Positions 7,152 to 16,308 of a DNA stretch of 64,000 bases are shown here, piece after piece (the stretch's first letter is position 1; the number at the start of each line of letters is the position of its first letter). Both the position numbers and the translations under genes were made by a program. Under the pieces are notes generated by a model. The model was not told the origin of the DNA, searched no databases, and saw only the letters and a program-made list of their open reading frames with translations. Origin of the DNA: Salmonella enterica subsp. enterica serovar Typhimurium str. LT2 (GTDB lineage Bacteria; Pseudomonadota; Gammaproteobacteria; Enterobacterales; Enterobacteriaceae); the NCBI RefSeq assembly GCF_000006945.2, contig NC_003197.2, positions 3,286,001 through 3,350,000 on the forward strand. The letters run 5' to 3'.

Positions 7152-8030
7152 TTATTTAATGTGTGATGGCCAGATATTATATATGCCTGCTTTTCTGCGT
7201 CTGTCCTTGAACGTTGTTGCTGCCCCCCCAAGTCTATTTTCATATAGAACATCGAGGTTAATTTCTCCTGAAATGACATCCTCTTGATTGACGTGCGCCT
7301 CTGCGATAATACCTTGTGGATTTTTCCACACGACATCACAGGGGCTTAAAATTGAACTTCGGGCCCAGCAGCCTGGCAGTGGCCCGCCCGGGTTTCCTCC
7401 CAGGCAACAGTGAACAAGATAAATTTGATTTTCAATACAACGTGCGTGGCAACAATGCCTGACTCGCCAAAATCCCTGTTCAGTAAACGTAGCGGAAGGC
7501 GTTAAAATTAACTCCACACCCTGTTCCGCCAGCGTCGCGGCACACTCCGGTATTTCTGCTTCATAACAAATATTAAAACCCACCTTTGCAAATGGCAGTT
7601 GAAAAACAGCCATTTTATCGCCTTCCTGAGTATACCAACCCCGTTCAGCCGGGAAGATATGCGTCTTACTGTGAGCATAATGTTCGCCATCGGGTCCCCA
7701 TATATGCGCAACATTCTCATAGCGATCTGCTCCAGTCTGCTCCAGATGAGAGCCAGCAATAATGAACTGTCCTCTTTCTTTCGCTTCCTGTTGAAAAAGC
7801 TGCTTATAGGCATCCGTGAACTGATCAATTAAAGTAAGGTGTGAAATGGGTCTTTCTTGCCATTTTTTCAATAGTGTAAATAGCTCAATGGTAAATAGCT
7901 CCGGGAAGATAACGACATCAGCTCCCTGACTTTTATTAAGAAGTATCCTTACCTTTGTTATGAAATCTTCAAAAGTGTTTATTTCGGTAACAATATACTG
8001 ACAGGCTGAAACAGTAAAATTACGTGGCAT
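7152..8030 (-). CDS. Carbon-nitrogen hydrolase (nitrilase superfamily amidase)
   Basis: Hydrolyses a non-peptide C-N bond, typically an amide or N-carbamoyl group. The Glu-Lys-Cys triad is visible: E44 in VVIFPELF, K122 in HSKTHIFPAERGW, and C155 in VGFNICYEAEIPE. The length (292 residues) is normal for a single-domain member. It is first in a two-gene minus-strand operon with the NodB-fold hydrolase, the stop being 38 bases before that gene's start. The pair could act in sequence, ring opening followed by amide hydrolysis, which is inference. The substrate cannot be told from sequence alone. Corresponds to STM3133 by position. Confidence 0.85.
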   Translation of the reverse strand: MPRNFTVSACQYIVTEINTFEDFITKVRILLNKSQGADVVIFPELFTIELFTLLKKWQERPISHLTLIDQFTDAYKQLFQQEAKERGQFIIAGSHLEQTGADRYENVAHIWGPDGEHYAHSKTHIFPAERGWYTQEGDKMAVFQLPFAKVGFNICYEAEIPECAATLAEQGVELILTPSATFTEQGFWRVRHCCHARCIENQIYLVHCCLGGNPGGPLPGCWARSSILSPCDVVWKNPQGIIAEAHVNQEDVISGEINLDVLYENRLGGAATTFKDRRRKAGIYNIWPSHIK

Positions 8031-8261
8031 CGTGATATCCCCGGCATGAAATTTAAACTTAAATTAACGTATAGCGCATGGAGAATATTAGGGAGTGGAC
8101 ATTACGACATCAGGTTATTTTTTGTGAAGCTGCGCAAAATATATGGAGAAAAGAGTAGAAGCATTGAACCTTTATTTACATAAAGGGGACTTTATCGATG
8201 ATCGCAGCGAGACAGAGAGTCGATAAAAATCCAGGCGAAAAACAATAACCCTTACCACAAT

Positions 8262-8286
8262 ATTATTTTCAGCATCTGAAAATAAT
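8262..8286. repeat. Perfect 11-bp inverted repeat (ATTATTTTCAG-CAT-CTGAAAATAAT)
   Basis: Arms 8262-8272 and 8276-8286 are exactly complementary with a three-base spacer. It lies about 230 bases upstream of the nitrilase gene and 140 bases after the transporter stop. It could be a protein-binding palindrome or a transcript hairpin; no T run makes it a convincing terminator. Confidence 0.5.
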
Positions 8287-8354
8287 CAGGCAAACTAAAT
8301 GATAACGCGCTGGTATAAAACCAACGCGTATTTTTACCGATAAGGGTAATGAAG

Positions 8355-8376
8355 ACGGCCACCCGAAGGTGGCCGT
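8355..8376 (-). terminator. Hairpin downstream of hexuronate transporter gene
   Basis: A nine-base perfect stem ACGGCCACC/GGTGGCCGT with a CGAA loop lies 50 bases after the transporter stop on the minus strand. GC-rich and compact, it probably terminates that transcript. Confidence 0.6.
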
Positions 8377-8425
8377 TAGAACCCGGTAGCGCTTCGCTTA
8401 TCAGGCCTGTGAAACCGAGACAGCT

Positions 8426-9730
8426 TTAGCGGTGAGACGCCAGCGGCTGTTCCGTCATTGGCGGGTGGTGCTTTTCCGGATCTTTAATCAGTACCCACAG
8501 GATGATGGCGCCGATAATATCGAACAGACTGAGTGCAATGAAGAACGGGCCGTAACCGATAATAGCGACCAATGCCCCCATAAACAGGTTGAAGCTTAAC
8601 TGTCCCATCCATGCCGCAGATCCTGCCAGACCGGCAACCGTCGCGACCTCATTTTTCTTGAACAGGTCAGCGCTCATGGTAATCACGACGGTAGACAGCG
8701 TCTGGTGCGCAAAACCGCCAATACTCATCAATGCAATGGCGACATACGGGTTAGTCGTAATGCTGACAAAACCGATCGAAATCATCAAAACAGCGCCGAT
8801 GGTAAAGCTACAACGACGCGCATTGATCGTGGTCATGTGCATCTTTTCCATGAAGAACTTCGCCAGGAAACCGCCTGCAACGCAGCCGAAGTCCGCCGCC
8901 AGGAACGGCAGCCAGGCAAACATGGCGATCTCTTTTAACGGCAGATGCATCACGTTAATCAGATACAGCGGCATCCAGAAACTCAGCGTTCCCCATGCCG
9001 GGTCAGCAAGAAAACGGGTAATCGCCAATGCCCAGAAGTTACGCTTTTTAACGATCTCTTTAACGGCCGGTTTTTTATTATCGTCCTGGAGATAGCTTTC
9101 CTGGCCGTCTTCGATATAACGCAGCTCTTTGTGGGTGATCCACGGGTGTTTATTTGGCGAGTTATAAATCAGGAACCAGGTGATGGCGAACAGCACGCCG
9201 ATCCCACCGGTAATCACAAACGCCATTTCAGTACCGATGCCGCTATCAGCAAAGGTCAGCATCGCCCAGACCACCAGCGGCGGCGCCAGCATCGCGCCAA
9301 TTGAAGTACCGATATTAAACAGGCCCCCCGCAATACCGCGTTCTTTCGTCGGGAACCATTCGGCGCTGGCTTTAATCCCGGCCGGAATCGCTGACGCTTC
9401 GGTTAGCCCCATCAGACCACGCAGAAATGCCAGACTTATCCAGCCGCCGGCCAGCGCGTGCGCCATGTTGATCAGCGACCACAACAAGGCAAAGATAAAG
9501 AAGCCGATTTTCAGTCCGATGACATCCATCAAATAGCCGGTGATCGGCTGCGCAATGGTGTAACAAAGCTGGAAGGCGCTCACCACCCAGGAATATTGTT
9601 GCTCATCAAAATGGAGTTCTTTCATCATCGCTGGCGCCGCAACGCTAAGCGAGCTACGGGACAGGTAGTTTACGATGGTCCCTACGCAGACCAGGCCGAT
9701 AATCCACCATCTTAATTTTGTCATCTTCAT
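8426..9730 (-). CDS. MFS hexuronate transporter (anion:cation symporter family, ExuT-like)
   Basis: Inner-membrane proton-coupled importer of 434 residues with the 12-helix MFS pattern. ExuT-like motifs are clear: NYLSRSSLSVAAPAMMKEL in helix 1, GYLMDVIGLKIGF at the helix 2-3 loop, and EASAIPAGIKASAEWFPTKER around residue 115. It is a paralogue rather than the closest match to E. coli ExuT, but its divergent position beside uxuA-uxuB-uxaC and an operator at 9801 shared with that operon argue for galacturonate/glucuronate or fructuronate/tagaturonate uptake. The start has two in-frame ATGs (MKMTK). The product is annotated as STM3134 by position. Confidence 0.88.
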   Translation of the reverse strand: MKMTKLRWWIIGLVCVGTIVNYLSRSSLSVAAPAMMKELHFDEQQYSWVVSAFQLCYTIAQPITGYLMDVIGLKIGFFIFALLWSLINMAHALAGGWISLAFLRGLMGLTEASAIPAGIKASAEWFPTKERGIAGGLFNIGTSIGAMLAPPLVVWAMLTFADSGIGTEMAFVITGGIGVLFAITWFLIYNSPNKHPWITHKELRYIEDGQESYLQDDNKKPAVKEIVKKRNFWALAITRFLADPAWGTLSFWMPLYLINVMHLPLKEIAMFAWLPFLAADFGCVAGGFLAKFFMEKMHMTTINARRCSFTIGAVLMISIGFVSITTNPYVAIALMSIGGFAHQTLSTVVITMSADLFKKNEVATVAGLAGSAAWMGQLSFNLFMGALVAIIGYGPFFIALSLFDIIGAIILWVLIKDPEKHHPPMTEQPLASHR

Positions 9731-9800
9731 GATAAAGCCTCGTTAAAAAACATTAGCTCCGCGCCGTCTGACCTGTAGCGGGAAAACTGAAATCACAAAA

Positions 9801-9814
9801 ATTGGTTGACCAAT
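9801..9814. promoter_or_regulatory. UxuR/ExuR-type operator 1 (ATTGGT-TG-ACCAAT)
   Basis: A perfect 14-base palindrome of the TTGGTnnACCAA class bound by the GntR-family hexuronate repressors UxuR and ExuR. It lies 71 bases upstream of the transporter start, where it would overlap or follow that promoter. Confidence 0.7.
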
Positions 9815-9933
9815 CAATATTTTCTCATCCGGACCGGTCAAAATCTGGCGGCAACTCCCGCCTTTAATATTCTTGAAATAAATACATCAACTCATTTCAA
9901 GTTGAATGGTGAATGCTTTCCACCCAGCAAAAA

Positions 9934-9947
9934 TTGACACAGATCAA
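9934..9947. promoter_or_regulatory. CRP/FNR-like site (TTGACACAGATCAA)
   Basis: Read as CRP it has the TGA-N6-TCA core; read as FNR it is TTGAC-N4-ATCAA, one mismatch from consensus. It lies between the two hexuronate operators. CRP activation of uxu genes is well known in E. coli, so CRP is the more likely reader. Confidence 0.45.
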
Positions 9948-9986
9948 ATAAATAAAATTGGCAGACCGTGAATGATGATATTTGTG

Positions 9987-10003
9987 ATTTGGTTAGCCAA
10001 TTT
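9987..10003. promoter_or_regulatory. UxuR/ExuR-type operator 2 (ATTTGGTTAGCCAATTT)
   Basis: A near-perfect palindrome TTGGTTAGCCAA with AT-rich flanks, 132 bases upstream of the uxuA start. A weaker half-site TTGGTTGAATTT follows at 10032. With the copy at 9801 it suggests joint repression of the transporter and the uxu operon until hexuronate-derived inducer appears. Confidence 0.7.
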
Positions 10004-10134
10004 AGACAATAAGGTTGACATGAGAAAAATTTTGGTTGAATTTAGGGGGCAGAACGGGTTTACAAAGCACGTTTCGAAGTTGGCTGGCAATGGGTCAACC
10101 ACGAAGACGTTATCGCAAGAAGAGGAAACGAGAT

Positions 10135-11319
10135 ATGAAACAAACCTGGCGCTGGTACGGACCTAACGACCCGGTAACGCTGTCAGATGTACGCCAGGCT
10201 GGCGCAACCGGCGTGGTAACGGCGTTACACCATATCCCGAATGGAGAAATTTGGTCGGTAGACGAGATCCAGAAACGTAAAGCTATCGTTGAAGAGGCGG
10301 GTCTGGAGTGGTCTGTGGTAGAGAGCGTACCTATCCACGAAGATATCAAAACCCACACCGGTCAGTACGATTTATGGATCAAAAACTACCAGCAAACGCT
10401 GCGTAACCTGGCGCAATGCGGTATCTATACGGTTTGCTATAACTTTATGCCGGTACTGGACTGGACACGTACGGATCTGGAATACGTATTACCGGATGGT
10501 TCCAAAGCGTTGCGTTTTGACCAGATTGAATTCGCCGCGTTCGAACTGCATATCCTGAAGCGTCCGGGAGCAGAAGCCGACTATACGGCAGAAGAGATTG
10601 CTCAGGCAGAGCGGCGTTTCGCCACCATGAGCGAGGAAGACAAAGCACGTCTGACCCGCAACATTATTGCCGGTTTACCTGGCGCGGAAGAAGGCTATAC
10701 GCTGGATCAGTTCCGTCAACACCTGGCGACGTATAAAGATATCGATAAAGCAAAACTGCGTGAACATTTTGCCTATTTCCTGAAAGCCATTATTCCGGTT
10801 GCCGACGAGGTTGGCGTGCGTATGGCCGTTCACCCTGACGATCCGCCGCGCCCTATTCTCGGCCTGCCGCGCATTGTCTCTACCATTGAAGACATGCAAT
10901 GGATGGTGGAAACCGTTAATAGCATGGCGAACGGCTTCACCATGTGTACCGGATCTTACGGCGTGCGCGCCGACAACGATCTGGTTGATATGATCAAACA
11001 GTTTGGTCCGCGCATCTACTTTACGCATCTGCGCTCTACGCTGCGCGAAGAGAATCCGAAGACCTTCCACGAGGCCGCCCATTTGCACGGCGATGTGGAT
11101 ATGTATGAAGTCGTTAAAGCGATTGTGGAAGAAGAGCACCGTCGTAAAGCCGAAGGTAGCGACGATCTGATCCCAATGCGCCCGGACCACGGTCATCAGA
11201 TGCTGGACGATCTGAAGAAGAAAACGAATCCGGGTTATTCCGCCATTGGCCGTCTGAAAGGGCTTGCGGAAGTCCGCGGCGTCGAACTGGCTATCCAGCG
11301 CGCTTTCTTTAGCAAATAA
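10135..11319 (+). CDS. uxuA: Mannonate dehydratase
   Basis: Converts D-mannonate to 2-keto-3-deoxy-D-gluconate, the dehydration step of glucuronate breakdown, in the cytoplasm. The 394-residue product beginning [14 protein letters not shown] aligns along its whole length with E. coli UxuA by inspection (for example [45 protein letters not shown]). I placed the start at the ATG after AGAGGAAACG; a longer frame opening with TTG at 10036 crosses the operator region and is not credible. First gene of uxuA-uxuB-uxaC; a 110-base gap with a small hairpin (GCATG-type stem near 11331) separates it from uxuB. Controlled by the operators at 9801 and 9987. Confidence 0.97.
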
Positions 11320-11429
11320 CCTTCTTTCGCATGGCGCGACGCGTCATGCGATTTCCCCTACTCAATGCAATAGCAACATGCCTCGCCCCGGAGATCGCGG
11401 GCGAAGACGTCGAATGACAGGAGTTTGCA

Positions 11430-12902
11430 ATGGAACAGAATATCGCCACCGCCCAGGTTTCCGTCGCCCGCCCAAACTGGGACAAATCACGTCTGGTATC
11501 CCGTATTGTGCATCTGGGCTGCGGGGCGTTTCACCGCGCGCACCAGGCGCTCTTTACCCATCATCTACTGGAAAAGAGCGACAGCGACTGGGGCATTTGT
11601 GAAGTGAACCTGATGCCGGGTAACGACGCGCGGCTGATCGCGAACCTGAAAGCGCAAAATCTGCTGTACACCGTTGCAGAACGCGGCGCAGAAAGCACCG
11701 AACTGAAAATTATCGGTTCAATGAAAGAAGCGCTACACCCTGAATTCGACGGTCATGCAGGGATTCTGGCGGCAATGGCGCGCCCGGAAACCGCCATCGT
11801 CTCCTTAACCGTGACCGAAAAAGGCTACTGCACCGACCCCGCCAGCGGCGAGCTTGATGTCAATAACCCGCTGATCCAAAACGATCTTGCCCATCCACAG
11901 CAGCCTAAATCCGCCATTGGCTATATTGTCGAAGCGCTAAACATGCGCCGGGAGCAAGGACTGAAAGCTTTTACCGTGCTGTCGTGCGATAACGTGCGCG
12001 AGAATGGTCACGTCGCGAAGGCTGCCGTCCTCGGCCTGGCGAAAGCTCGCGATGCCGCCCTCGCCGCATGGATTGCCGACAATGTGACCTTCCCCTGCAC
12101 CATGGTTGACCGCATTGTTCCGGCAGCGACCGAAGAGACGCTACAACTGGTTGCCGACCAGTTAGGCGTTTATGATCCCTGCGCTATCGCCTGCGAACCC
12201 TTCCGCCAGTGGGTCATCGAAGATAACTTTGTGAATGGTCGCCCGGACTGGGATACCGTCGGCGCGCAATTCGTTGCAGATGTCGTACCGTTTGAGATGA
12301 TGAAGCTGCGTATGCTTAACGGCAGTCACTCTTTCCTCGCCTATCTGGGTTATCTCGGCGGGTATGACACTATCGCCGATACTATGACTAACCCGGCTTA
12401 CCGTCGCGCGGCGCTGGCGCTGATGCTTGATGAACAAGCGCCGACGTTGTCAATGCCGGAAGGCACCGATCTGGAAGGGTATGCGAATTTGTTGATTGCG
12501 CGTTTCACTAACCCCTCGTTGAAACACCGCACCTGGCAGATCGCGATGGATGGCAGTCAGAAACTGCCGCAGCGTTTGTTGGACCCGGTACGTCTGCACT
12601 TGCAACAGGGCGATGACTATCGCCGCCTGACGCTGGGCGTCGCCGGATGGATGCGTTATGTCGGCGGTGTCGATGAGCAAGGTAAAACCATTGATGTCGT
12701 CGATCCGCTGCTTGCACAGTATCAGGCGATTCATCAGCAATATCAGACGCCGGAAGAACGCGTTCGCGGGCTACTGGCCATCGAGTCTATCTTTGGCAAC
12801 GACCTGCCGAAGAACCACGAATTTGTGCAAGCCGTTACCGACGCTTACCAACAGCTATTGCAGAATGGCGCGAAAGCCACGGTAGAAGCGCTGGCTAAGT
12901 AA
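11430..12902 (+). CDS. uxuB: D-mannonate oxidoreductase (fructuronate reductase)
   Basis: Reduces D-fructuronate to D-mannonate with NADH, supplying UxuA. The 490-residue protein belongs to the long-chain mannitol dehydrogenase family: the N-terminal nucleotide-binding region carries IVHLGCGAFHRAHQALFTHHLL, and the catalytic domain contains MLNGSHSFLAYLGYLGGY with the conserved lysine-asparagine-histidine region nearby (KLRMLNGSHS). Matches E. coli UxuB closely in length (486) and text. A ribosome site GACAGGAG precedes the ATG. Eleven bases separate its stop from uxaC, so the two are one transcript. Confidence 0.97.
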   Translation: MEQNIATAQVSVARPNWDKSRLVSRIVHLGCGAFHRAHQALFTHHLLEKSDSDWGICEVNLMPGNDARLIANLKAQNLLYTVAERGAESTELKIIGSMKEALHPEFDGHAGILAAMARPETAIVSLTVTEKGYCTDPASGELDVNNPLIQNDLAHPQQPKSAIGYIVEALNMRREQGLKAFTVLSCDNVRENGHVAKAAVLGLAKARDAALAAWIADNVTFPCTMVDRIVPAATEETLQLVADQLGVYDPCAIACEPFRQWVIEDNFVNGRPDWDTVGAQFVADVVPFEMMKLRMLNGSHSFLAYLGYLGGYDTIADTMTNPAYRRAALALMLDEQAPTLSMPEGTDLEGYANLLIARFTNPSLKHRTWQIAMDGSQKLPQRLLDPVRLHLQQGDDYRRLTLGVAGWMRYVGGVDEQGKTIDVVDPLLAQYQAIHQQYQTPEERVRGLLAIESIFGNDLPKNHEFVQAVTDAYQQLLQNGAKATVEALAK

Positions 12903-12913
12903 GGAGATAAATC

Positions 12914-14326
12914 ATGGCTACGTTTATGACTGAAGATTTTCTACTGAAAAACGACATTGCCCGCACGCTGTACCATAAATACGCCGCGCCCATGCCGATT
13001 TATGACTTCCACTGCCATTTAAGTCCGCAGGAAATCGCCGACGATCGCCGTTTCGATAACCTCGGTCAGATCTGGCTGGAAGGCGACCACTATAAATGGC
13101 GAGCGCTACGAAGCGCAGGCGTGGATGAGTCGCTGATCACCGGCAAAGAGACCAGCGATTATGAAAAATATATGGCCTGGGCCAATACCGTACCAAAAAC
13201 GCTGGGTAATCCGCTGTATCACTGGACGCACCTTGAACTACGCCGTCCATTTGGCATTACAGGTACGCTGTTCGGACCGGATACCGCAGAAAGTATCTGG
13301 ACGCAGTGTAATGAGAAACTGGCGACGCCGGCCTTTTCCGCGCGCGGTATTATGCAGCAGATGAATGTGCGGATGGTCGGAACCACCGACGACCCGATAG
13401 ATTCTCTGGAATATCACCGCCAGATAGCCGCCGACGACAGCATTGATATTGAAGTCGCGCCAAGCTGGCGCCCCGACAAAGTTTTCAAAATCGAACTGGA
13501 CGGCTTTGTCGATTACCTGAGGAAACTGGAAGCGGCGGCAGATGTCAGCATTACCCGTTTCGACGATTTACGTCAGGCGCTCACTCGCCGCCTCGACCAT
13601 TTCGCCGCCTGCGGCTGCCGCGCGTCGGATCATGGCATTGAAACGCTGCGATTTGCGCCGGTGCCCGACGACGCGCAGCTTGACGCCATTCTGGGCAAAC
13701 GTCTGGCTGGCGAAACGCTGAGCGAACTTGAGATCGCCCAGTTTACCACGGCGGTGCTGGTCTGGCTGGGCCGCCAGTACGCCGCGCGCGGCTGGGTGAT
13801 GCAGCTACATATTGGCGCGATCCGTAACAATAATACCCGAATGTTCCGCCTGCTGGGGCCGGATACCGGCTTTGACTCCATTGGCGATAATAACATTAGC
13901 TGGGCGCTCTCCCGTTTGCTCGACAGTATGGATGTGACCAATGAACTGCCCAAGACTATCCTCTATTGCCTGAACCCACGTGATAACGAAGTCCTGGCGA
14001 CCATGATCGGTAACTTCCAGGGGCCGGGAATTGCCGGAAAAGTGCAGTTTGGTTCCGGCTGGTGGTTTAACGATCAGAAAGACGGTATGCTGCGCCAACT
14101 GGAGCAACTGTCGCAAATGGGACTGTTAAGTCAGTTTGTCGGGATGCTGACCGACTCCCGCAGTTTCCTTTCTTATACGCGACATGAATATTTCCGTCGT
14201 ATTCTCTGTAACCTGCTGGGACAGTGGGCGCAGGACGGAGAGATTCCTGATGATGAAGCGATGCTAAGCCGTATGGTTCAGGATATCTGCTTCAATAATG
14301 CCCAACGTTATTTCACGATTAAATAA
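12914..14326 (+). CDS. uxaC: Uronate isomerase (glucuronate/galacturonate isomerase)
   Basis: Isomerises D-glucuronate to D-fructuronate and D-galacturonate to D-tagaturonate, the entry step of the pathway. It is 470 residues, the same as E. coli UxaC, of the amidohydrolase-related TIM-barrel family; the metal motif is visible as [13 protein letters not shown] near residue 28. AAGGAGATAA gives a strong ribosome site. In E. coli uxaC sits with uxaA beside exuT, whereas here it closes a uxuA-uxuB-uxaC operon, giving the complete glucuronate-to-KDG route in one unit. A strong hairpin follows at 14465. Confidence 0.97.
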
Positions 14327-14464
14327 TCGCTATTAATCTGTGAGCACAGGTTTCAGGTATTTTGAGAGGCAGGAAGGCGGTAAGAGAGTGAGAAATTTAG
14401 CAGTAACGCACTTTTCCAGCCAAAGTCTGGCCGCCGATAAAAAGCAAAGAGGTTACTGATTAAT

Positions 14465-14496
14465 CCCGAATCACTTACTAAGGTAAGTGATTCGGG
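14465..14496. terminator. 14-bp perfect hairpin between convergent uxaC and mcpA
   Basis: Stem 14465-14478 pairs exactly with 14483-14496 around a TAAG loop (CCCGAATCACTTAC and complement). It lies between two converging genes, so it can act as a bidirectional terminator, although neither side has a long T run. Confidence 0.55.
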
Positions 14497-14625
14497 TAAA
14501 CAAACACAGCCATCTTCTGCGTCATGCTTTTTTTCTCTGTCCGGAATAACTCCAGTGCAGAAAGAGTGATACATCAGTCCTGTTGATGATGGATCCTGTG
14601 GGTTATACGGTAATAACTTATGACT

Positions 14626-15684
14626 TCACAGTGTGGTTTCTTTTAACAAATCGACAGCCAGCATTTCCAGCTGGTTAACCACCTCATTACTGGATCGCTC
14701 CATTCTGTCGAGTTCTTGCGACATCGCATTCATATCGCCTGCGGCAAAATAGTTCAGCGCAGAGTGACCAGCGGTATGCACCTCTTTATGCGGCGCTTCC
14801 AGACTACGGAAACTGTAGTAATTGCTAAACTGCTGCCCTTCAAAACCGTAGTACCATTTCCCCAGCCGACACTGATCGTGCATCGTTATTTTACTGTTTA
14901 TGTCTTTATTTAAGAGTAATTTGTAGACTTCCATTTTCCAGATAACATGGTCAACTTTGACAATATTCAAAAACTGCACCGTAGAGATGTACTGCATGAC
15001 CGATTTCATGCTCAGCGATTTATCGATGACGATGCCAATAGACTCCACAATTTGATTTATGTTAGTCGTAATATTATCAATAACCGGCTGTTGGTTATCC
15101 AGCACCTCACTCACTCTGGCCGTATTATCTTTGATTACAGAGGTTAACGTACTGACGCTTTTCGAACTGTGTTTAACATCTTCGGACAGGTTTTTCACCT
15201 CTTTCGAAATAACGCTAAAACCACGCCCGGCATCCCCTACGCGCGCGGCCTCGATCGCGGAGTTAATCGCTATCAAATTGGTCTGGTTAGCGATCTTCTG
15301 TATCTCTTTAATACACGCATTAATTTGCGTTAAGGAGGTATTTAAGTCGCCCATACGACAGCCAATATCCGATGAAGTCGTGCCAATTTCGGTGATAAAT
15401 TCCACGAGCGATTTTAATGAACTTCTGGCTTTATCATTCTGTTCATTAAGTTCATTAATGCGTTCTTTTTCAATGTTGAGCTGCTCACAGGATTTAATGA
15501 TGGCATTACGAATGATATCGATCGTCGAGATCCCCATCAGAATTTTTTGACACAGTATCCGCTCATAAGGCTCAGGAGTATCCACCACCACGTCAGACGC
15601 ATTAGCGCCAGATTCTGCTGCTGGCGGCGGTATTTTGACAACATTATTATTCCAGTGGCGCAAGCCTAATACTTTTTTAAACAT
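14626..15684 (-). CDS. mcpA: Soluble chemoreceptor with C-terminal zinc-binding (CZB) domain
   Basis: Methyl-accepting chemotaxis protein of 352 residues without membrane segments, so cytoplasmic. The signalling hairpin tip is present (IQKIANQTNLIAINSAIEAARVGDAGRGFSVI split over residues 130-160). The C-terminal 110 residues have the CZB pattern: histidine in KVDHVIWK, then HDQCRLGKWYYG and EAPHKEVH, which together supply the three histidines and one cysteine that bind zinc. CZB receptors sense zinc or oxidants such as hypochlorite in other bacteria; the ligand here is inferred. No CheR-binding pentapeptide is present. A sigma-28-like promoter lies upstream. Matches Salmonella McpA (STM3138), a flagellar-regulon gene. 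Confidence 0.88.
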   Translation of the reverse strand: MFKKVLGLRHWNNNVVKIPPPAAESGANASDVVVDTPEPYERILCQKILMGISTIDIIRNAIIKSCEQLNIEKERINELNEQNDKARSSLKSLVEFITEIGTTSSDIGCRMGDLNTSLTQINACIKEIQKIANQTNLIAINSAIEAARVGDAGRGFSVISKEVKNLSEDVKHSSKSVSTLTSVIKDNTARVSEVLDNQQPVIDNITTNINQIVESIGIVIDKSLSMKSVMQYISTVQFLNIVKVDHVIWKMEVYKLLLNKDINSKITMHDQCRLGKWYYGFEGQQFSNYYSFRSLEAPHKEVHTAGHSALNYFAAGDMNAMSQELDRMERSSNEVVNQLEMLAVDLLKETTL

Positions 15685-15763
15685 ATACCATTCTCCTTAT
15701 TATATGTGGACATCCTGATCTATGCCTGGATAAAGTATTATCAACTCATGCTAACATAATGAA

Positions 15764-15791
15764 AAATCGGCTGTCATCTGCCATAACCATA
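15764..15791 (-). promoter_or_regulatory. Candidate sigma-28 (FliA) promoter of mcpA
   Basis: On the minus strand TATGGTTA, 12 bases, then GCCGATTT: six of eight matches to the -10 consensus GCCGATAA and five of eight to TAAAGTTT. It is about 80 bases upstream of the start, suiting a class 3 flagellar gene. Confidence 0.5.
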
Positions 15792-16308
15792 CGCTCACCA
15801 GAATAAGACAAAACGTCCACCAAACTTAAATAATTACAAGGTAAACTATTCAACAATACCATTAATAGTCATGATGGAAGTCGCTTCGCTTTATACGGAA
15901 ATATTATTTACAAGGCTGACAATAATAGCTGAATAATAATTAACTGCATTTACTTAGGTGTATCTATATCTCGGCCCGAAGATTGCAAACAGGGTTTAAA
16001 CGCAAACTTTTGCAATAGAAAAATAACCTAACGTAAACTTTTTATATGACCAATAATATCATTTGGACTCATCAATATATTATGCTGTCCGTTTACCAGC
16101 CAAACAGGCATGACCTAAATCCAAAGGAATGGGGGCAGCGTAACCAGCCGCAAAAAGTATCGATTAGTCGAAAATCAGGAAACGGATGCGCCAACGAGGC
16201 GAGCGTCACCGCCTGCGTCAGAAAAGTTAAGAATAATTTGTGATATTATTTCTCATATGTTACCAGTAAATGGCAGGCTGATAGCCCTTCGCTGGTAAAC
16301 ACAACAGG
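15792..16308. other. Intergenic region between mcpA and gsp
   Basis: No supported gene in over 500 bases. A 65-codon plus-strand frame (16046-16243) has no ribosome site or recognisable product and AT-rich surroundings, and is not called. The gsp terminator hairpin begins at 16309. Confidence 0.6.

Larger units (their letters stand above)
8031..8425. other. Intergenic region with inverted repeats upstream of the nitrilase gene
   Basis: No gene seen in 395 bases. It contains TTTATCGA/TCGATAAA arms at 8191-8198 and 8220-8227, a perfect 11-base inverted repeat at 8262-8286, and the hairpin 8355-8376 that ends the transporter transcript. The repeats may be operators for the 8030-6190 operon. Confidence 0.5.

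Noticed and set aside
9934..9956. TTGACA at 9934 as -35 of uxuA
   Set aside because: No acceptable -10 hexamer lies 16-18 bases downstream, so no promoter was called there.
10036..10134. N-terminal extension of uxuA from a TTG codon
   Set aside because: It runs through the operator and promoter region, has no ribosome site, and the orthologous protein starts at [10 protein letters not shown] (10135).
16046..16243. 65-codon frame between mcpA and gsp
   Set aside because: No ribosome site, low-complexity composition and no recognisable family; AT-rich intergenic DNA yields such frames by chance.
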